From JAJTHJ01 sp046316025 (GTDB lineage Bacteria > Pseudomonadota > Gammaproteobacteria > Burkholderiales > Burkholderiaceae_F): a stretch of 14,279 nt of DNA. The position numbers and the translations under genes are program-made. The stretch spans positions 1 through 14,279 of the forward strand of contig JBKCXU010000007.1 of the NCBI GenBank assembly GCA_046316025.1, read 5' to 3'. Shown piece by piece: positions 11,251 to 14,279 of the stretch. Position 1 is the first letter of the stretch; each line of letters starts with the position of its first letter. The notes under the pieces are model-generated. The model had not been told where the DNA came from. It did no database searches and worked only from the letters and a program-made list of their open reading frames with translations.

Positions 11251-11427
11251 ATGCCGAGTCGCGGCCTGTTGTCGCGGCACAGCCGCATGCGCCGGCCGCA
11301 CGCGTTGTTCGGCGGTGTGGCGCTGTTGCTGGTGGCGCTGTGGATCCTGCTGGCGCTGCTGCTGCCGGCGCCGGCCAACGCCGCGGTCGCGCACGCCGTC
11401 GCCATCGCCCAACGCATCGACTGTTGA
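11251..11427 (+). CDS. Tiny membrane protein, 58 aa
   Basis: ATG 11251 to TGA 11425-11427. A basic N-terminus (MPSRGLLSRHSRMRRPHALF) precedes a strong hydrophobic helix (GGVALLLVALWILLALLLPA, ~21-40), then APANAAVAHAVAIAQRIDC. It could be a single-pass protein or a cleaved export peptide (ANA|AV) leaving an ~15-residue peptide with a terminal Cys. The ribosome site is weak. It lies between the rhodanese and the 67-aa gene on the same strand. The positive-inside pattern and location support it; there is no homology evidence. Confidence 0.45.
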   Translation: MPSRGLLSRHSRMRRPHALFGGVALLLVALWILLALLLPAPANAAVAHAVAIAQRIDC

Positions 11428-11485
11428 AGCGAGTTGTCCGCCGACTGCGCAGAGTCGCCGCCGGCCTTGATCCGAGGAGTTCGCC

Positions 11486-11689
11486 ATGAAATCGCGTTAC
11501 GACTTTTTGGCACGCCGCGAAGACCGCCGCAACCTGGCGCTGGTACGTGTCGGCGGCGTCGTCGCCGTGCTCGCGCTGATCGTCGGCCTGGGCACGTTTT
11601 CGCGCTCGCACCCGCCGACTGTGGCCGCCGGCCCGTCGACGGCGGACGCGCCGCAGCCGCCGCCGCCGATCAAGCCCGCCACGCTCTGA
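11486..11689 (+). CDS. Small single-pass membrane protein, 67 aa
   Basis: ATG 11486 with GAGGAG (11474-11479) just upstream, a convincing ribosome site. A charged N-terminus (MKSRYDFLARREDRRNLALV), one TM (~19-37, VRVGGVVAVLALIVGLGTF) and a Pro-rich tail ending PQPPPPIKPATL. The stretch LVRVGGVVAVLALIVG is similar to the TM segments of the proteins at 3746 and 10103. Function unknown. It is last in the unit that begins at 10103 and is followed by repeats. Confidence 0.6.
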   Translation: MKSRYDFLARREDRRNLALVRVGGVVAVLALIVGLGTFSRSHPPTVAAGPSTADAPQPPPPIKPATL

Positions 11690-11692
11690 AGG

Positions 11693-11764
11693 CGCGCGTC
11701 GCTCCTCCGGAGCAGAGCTCGCGCTGCGCGAAGCCCCCGCTTCCGCCCGCCGCTGCGCAGGCAA
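11693..11764. repeat. Dispersed repeat, copy 2 (relative at 239-311)
   Basis: Shares the block from gtcgctcc through cgcgaa, ccccgcttccgccc and cgcagg with 239-311, with scattered differences. It starts four bases after the stop codon of the 67-aa gene. It contains a small hairpin (gctcc-tcc-ggagc). Confidence 0.6.
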
Positions 11765-11807
11765 GCGCGAACTCAGCCAGCGACATACCGAGTTCGTGAC
11801 GCTCCTG

Positions 11808-11910
11808 GCCCTCACCCGCTCGCTTCGCTCGCACCCCCTCCCGCCGAAGCCGGCGAGCGTTGATTGGCTCCCCTCGCCCGCTTCGGCGTGAGAGCGGCCG
11901 GGGCTGAGGG
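11808..11910. repeat. Intergenic relative of the uvrA-inserted palindrome
   Basis: Begins with a ccctcacccg run followed by ctcgcttcgctcg, and ends with ccggggctgaggg. It contains cccctcgcccgcttcggcg on one side and cgccgaagccgg on the other. Length (~103 bp) and order of blocks resemble the 99-bp element at 2085-2183, but the terminal inverted repeats are degraded. Confidence 0.55.
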
Positions 11911-12076
11911 TAAGGGGACTCTCATGCTCGTTGCTCTTTTGGTTAGCGGCAGCCGCGCCGATTCTTTTCGCTCTGCGCAGACCGACGTTGCCGGTTGCGC
12001 CGGATTGCCCCGCGCGCTCCTTGCGCGCGCCGGTCGATCCCACGGCCTCGCCCATCGCGCGAATGCGGAGTGTGAA

Positions 12077-12125
12077 TTTTCACGCTCGATCCGTGGGTCA
12101 TCCGTGGGTGGGCGCCTTCGATAGT
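12077..12125 (+). promoter_or_regulatory. Tandem operator/promoter module 3
   Basis: TTTTCACGC (12077-12085), 3 nt, ATCCGTGGG (12089-12097), 2 nt, ATCCGTGGG (12100-12108), 11 nt, GATAGT (12120-12125, the best -10 match of the set), then 41 nt to ATG 12167. The block at 12072-12083 is also the palindrome gtgaattttcac. Layout is identical to modules 1 and 2. Confidence 0.72.
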
Positions 12126-12166
12126 TCGGTCATGCATTCCGCTGCCCCATGGAGAACGAGCCAAAG

Positions 12167-12937
12167 ATGAACGCCTGCATGATTCCCCGCCGCAACGGGC
12201 TGTTTGCTGCGACCGGCGGCAACGCTGCCGCCCGCTTGGTGAGTGCGGTCAGGGCAGCCCCGGCGGCCGTCGTCGCGACGGCGCTGGCTGTGGCCTCGCT
12301 GCTGTACGCGCCAGCACAGGCCGCCGCGGCGGCCGAGGGCCAGGTCGCTGCCGCCCTGCCGACGGATGTGCTCGGATACGCCGCGGCGGCACTGGTGTTC
12401 GTGACGTTCTACTTGCGTTCGATCGTGCATATCCGGCTCGCCGCGGTGTGCAGCAACCTGCTGTTCATCGGCTACGCATCGAGCGCCGAGTTGGCGCCGA
12501 TTCTGGTGTTGCACGCGATGCTGCTGCCGCTGAACCTGTGGCGGCTGCGCGAGCTTGCGGCCGGTCGCCAGGCCGGCGGGACCGTGCCGGCGGGCGGCCC
12601 CGGGCAGGCCGGCTGGCGCGCGCTGCTGGCGCGGCTGCGCGGCGCGGGGCCGACCACGAGCGCCGGCACGCGCGCGGCGGGCATGGGCTCCGGGATGGCG
12701 GCGCTCGACCCGGCGCGCACCACCGGCGAGGACGGTCGCGTGGCGGGCTGGCTGCGCGCGTCGGCAGCGGTTGGTGCGGCGGTCGTGCTGCTCGGCCTGA
12801 CGATGATGCCGGCCGATCTGGAGCAGTCGGGGCGTCCCGGTGAGCGCCCGGTTGCGGCCCAGGCGGCGCCGACGCTGCAACCGGCGGTGGAGCGCGTCCT
12901 GCGGCATGCCGAGCCGCGCGCGGGAGCCGCGCAGTGA
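12167..12937 (+). CDS. Membrane protein with YgjV/Popeye-like three-helix module, 256 aa
   Basis: ATG 12167 is preferred over ATG 12149 (same frame, six codons earlier): GGAGA (12151-12155) then serves as ribosome site and the distance to the operator matches the sister genes. A hydrophobic segment at ~31-52 (signal anchor or cleavable) is followed by three close helices at ~68-128: DVLGYAAAALVFVTFYL, IRLAAVCSNLLFIGYA, LAPILVLHAMLLPLNLWRLREL. This is the pattern of small YgjV-like and bacterial Popeye-type membrane modules, where a cyclic-nucleotide domain often follows; none is present here. A Gly/Ala-rich linker, a further hydrophobic segment (~197-214) and a charged tail complete it. The family resemblance is from memory. 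It heads the three-gene unit under module 3. Confidence 0.6.
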   Translation: MNACMIPRRNGLFAATGGNAAARLVSAVRAAPAAVVATALAVASLLYAPAQAAAAAEGQVAAALPTDVLGYAAAALVFVTFYLRSIVHIRLAAVCSNLLFIGYASSAELAPILVLHAMLLPLNLWRLRELAAGRQAGGTVPAGGPGQAGWRALLARLRGAGPTTSAGTRAAGMGSGMAALDPARTTGEDGRVAGWLRASAAVGAAVVLLGLTMMPADLEQSGRPGERPVAAQAAPTLQPAVERVLRHAEPRAGAAQ

Positions 12938-12989
12938 AACGGACGCAAACCCTGCGCGCCGCCGCACGCCACCACGGGTGGAGCCGGCG

Positions 12990-14018
12990 ATGAAGGCAGC
13001 GTTGCTTGCCGTCGGCGGCGGTGCGCTGCTCGCCCCCACCGGTGCGTTGAGCATGGCGCCTGCCGCGTGGTGGAGCGCGGCGGTGGGGCCGTCGCTGCGC
13101 GGGCTGATCACCGCCGCCGCGATCGCCGCGCTGCTGTGGGCGCTGCGCCGGGGCGGGCCGCGGCTGGCTGGCCTGCTGGCCGCGTTTCCGGTGACCTCGG
13201 CGCCGGCGCTGCTCTGGCTGACGGTCGATTACGGCCCCGAAGCGGCAGCGGCGGCGGCGCAGGGCGCCTTGTACTCGACCGGGCTGAGCGCGATTCTGGC
13301 GCTGGCCTACGCCCACGGTGCGCGCCGGTTGGGCCCGGCCGGCAGCCTCGCCGTGGGCCTGCTCGCGACCGGCGCAGTCGGGCTGGCGGCCATTGGTCTG
13401 CAAGGGTCGGCCGCAGCGGTCGCGCTGTTTGTTGCCGTGGCGCTGGCGCTGTCTGCCCGCGCGATGCCGCGCCTGCACGGCGACGCGCCGCCGCGTCGCC
13501 CGGCGCGACACGATGTGGCCGTCGGCGCAGGCTGCGCCGGGTTGATGTCCACCGTCGTGTTGCTGCTTGCGCCGCAGTTGCCGCCGCAGTGGTGCGGGTT
13601 GATCGCGTCGCTGCCGCTGGTCGGCACCGTCTCGACCGTGCTCGTGCACCGGCAGGTGCCGCCGGCGGCGCTGGCGGCGTTTCTGCGCGCTTACGTGGGC
13701 GGACTCACGGCGCGCGCGGTGTTCATGACCGCCCTGATGGTTGCGCTGGTGCCGCTGGGCACGGTTGCCGCCTGGGCGCTGGCGCTGGCCGCCGCGCTGG
13801 CCGCGGTCCGGCTCGCCGGCTGGCGCGCGAGCGCGCGCTGGACGCCGGCCGCTGCTTTGACTTTCCAAACGCCGTTCGCACTCCCGACCGGCGCGCTCGA
13901 CCCCGCGGCGCCGGCGCGCGCCGCGGTCCCCTGTGTCGCGACCGCTGCCGCGCCTGCGTGCGCGAGTGGGCGCGATGTGTCTTTCGCTCCGCTCTCGTCT
14001 CGAAAGGACTCCCGATGA
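12990..14018 (+). CDS. Polytopic inner-membrane protein with internal duplication, 342 aa
   Basis: ATG 12990, with GGAG ~8 nt upstream, lies 52 nt after the previous stop. About eight hydrophobic helices. The two halves carry the same motif: LAGLLAAFPVTSAPALLWL near residues 57-75 and CGLIASLPLVGTVSTVLVH near 205-223. Each is followed by a long helix pair, so the protein looks like a tandem duplication of a ~4-helix unit, as in many small transporters. A ~60-residue polar C-terminal tail after the last helix (from ~ARWTPAA) includes two Cys. The stop TGA (14016-14018) overlaps the ATG of the next gene (ATGA), implying translational coupling to the exported rhodanese. No transporter family was named with confidence; sulfur-compound or other small-solute transport is only suggested by the neighbour. 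Confidence 0.7.
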   Translation: MKAALLAVGGGALLAPTGALSMAPAAWWSAAVGPSLRGLITAAAIAALLWALRRGGPRLAGLLAAFPVTSAPALLWLTVDYGPEAAAAAAQGALYSTGLSAILALAYAHGARRLGPAGSLAVGLLATGAVGLAAIGLQGSAAAVALFVAVALALSARAMPRLHGDAPPRRPARHDVAVGAGCAGLMSTVVLLLAPQLPPQWCGLIASLPLVGTVSTVLVHRQVPPAALAAFLRAYVGGLTARAVFMTALMVALVPLGTVAAWALALAAALAAVRLAGWRASARWTPAAALTFQTPFALPTGALDPAAPARAAVPCVATAAAPACASGRDVSFAPLSSRKDSR

Positions 14019-14279
14019 AAAAGACCGTATCCCTGTTTGGCTTCGCCACTGTCCTGTTGTGGGCATGCAGCGCGCTCGCCGCACCGGCCCACGCCGCGCC
14101 GGTGGCAACCATCAGTCCGCAGCTGGCCGCGCTGGCCAAGGCCGAGCACGGCCGCGCGGTGCTGCTGCTGGACGTGCGCGGCCCCGCCGCGGCTGCCGTT
14201 GGCGGGCAGGCAACGCCGGCCGAGGCGCTGGGGCCCGTTGCCGAAGCCGCGCACCCGCTCCGCTGGGCCTCCGCCGCCG
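14015..14279 (+). CDS. Exported rhodanese-like protein, 5' part (cut by window end)
   Basis: ATG 14015 overlaps the previous stop; GAAAGGACTC lies upstream as ribosome site. A Sec signal (MKKTVSLFGFATVLLWACSA then LAAPAHA|AP) is followed by ATISPQLAALAKAEHGRAVLLLDVRGPAA. This aligns with the start of the rhodanese at 10551 (RQIAPATAHRLKREAPAALVLIDVRPPEE). The active-site loop lies beyond the window. LWAC does not fit a lipobox well (Trp at -2), so a soluble periplasmic protein is more likely than a lipoprotein. 88 codons visible. Confidence 0.7.
   Translation, partial: MKKTVSLFGFATVLLWACSALAAPAHAAPVATISPQLAALAKAEHGRAVLLLDVRGPAAAAVGGQATPAEALGPVAEAAHPLRWASAA

Larger units (their letters stand above)
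11690..12076. other. Intergenic stretch with dispersed repeats, no supported gene
   Basis: It holds two repeat elements (11693-11764 and 11808-11910), then about 165 bp before the next promoter. One frame from 11931 (TTG) could encode a hydrophobic segment (LLFWLAAAAPILFAL) followed by a basic, Pro-rich tail like the other small proteins. That frame has no ATG and runs through promoter module 3, so at most it is a remnant of another small membrane-protein gene. Confidence 0.5.

Noticed and set aside
11931..12170. Possible small membrane protein starting at TTG 11931
   Set aside because: The hydrophobic segment is suggestive, but there is no ATG, and the frame runs through promoter module 3 and past the start of the next gene. 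Kept only as a possible remnant.
12465..14108. - strand frame of 547 codons opposite the 12167 and 12990 genes
   Set aside because: Arg/Gln/Gly-rich, low-complexity antisense of membrane-protein genes with clear helices and ribosome sites.

Overview
The window is about 14.3 kb of very GC-rich DNA. Gene style points to a high-GC proteobacterium (beta- or gamma-, Burkholderiales- or Xanthomonadales-like): GCG/CGC-rich codons, AGGAG ribosome sites, and dispersed 'ctcccccgc...gcgggggagggc' REP-like elements. This placement is inference from style. No rRNA, tRNA, CRISPR array or transposase was seen.

Layout. (1) 1-3540: two copies of a UvrA-type excinuclease ABC ATPase face each other tail to tail. 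The + copy shows only its last ~60 conserved residues. The - copy is complete at its N-terminus (start 3540) and has no stop before the window edge. Their 3' ends form a 212-bp inverted repeat, 92% identical and without indels, in which most differences within the UvrA core are synonymous. The - copy also carries several palindromic REP-like elements in frame. (2) 3541-4465: a promoter and two small membrane-protein genes on +. (3) 9535-4621, - strand: an apparent operon of a large MalT/SARP-type regulator (ATPase, helical repeats, winged helix, BTAD), a 55-aa coiled-coil protein and a calpain-like (C2) cysteine protease. (4) 9960-9598, - strand: a broken LuxR-type regulator. (5) 10012-11689, +: a small single-pass membrane protein, an exported rhodanese, and two more tiny membrane proteins. 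(6) 12077-14279, +: a multi-pass membrane protein with a YgjV/Popeye-like module, a second polytopic membrane protein with an internal duplication, and a second exported rhodanese cut by the window end.

What ties it together. Four transcription units (starting near 3746, 9405 on -, 10103 and 12167) carry the same tandem operator, ATCCGTGGG twice at an 11-bp period. The three + strand copies also share an upstream TTYTCRCGC block and a -10-like SAYAGT at fixed spacing. An 11-bp direct repeat over the -35 position is the known layout for SARP-family winged-helix activators, and the regulator encoded here has exactly that DNA-binding/BTAD architecture with one operator in front of its own operon. 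The simplest reading is a local, autoregulated regulon: a STAND/SARP regulator and a cytoplasmic calpain-like protease controlling a set of small inner-membrane proteins and periplasmic rhodaneses. I do not recognise it as a named system; its function is unknown.
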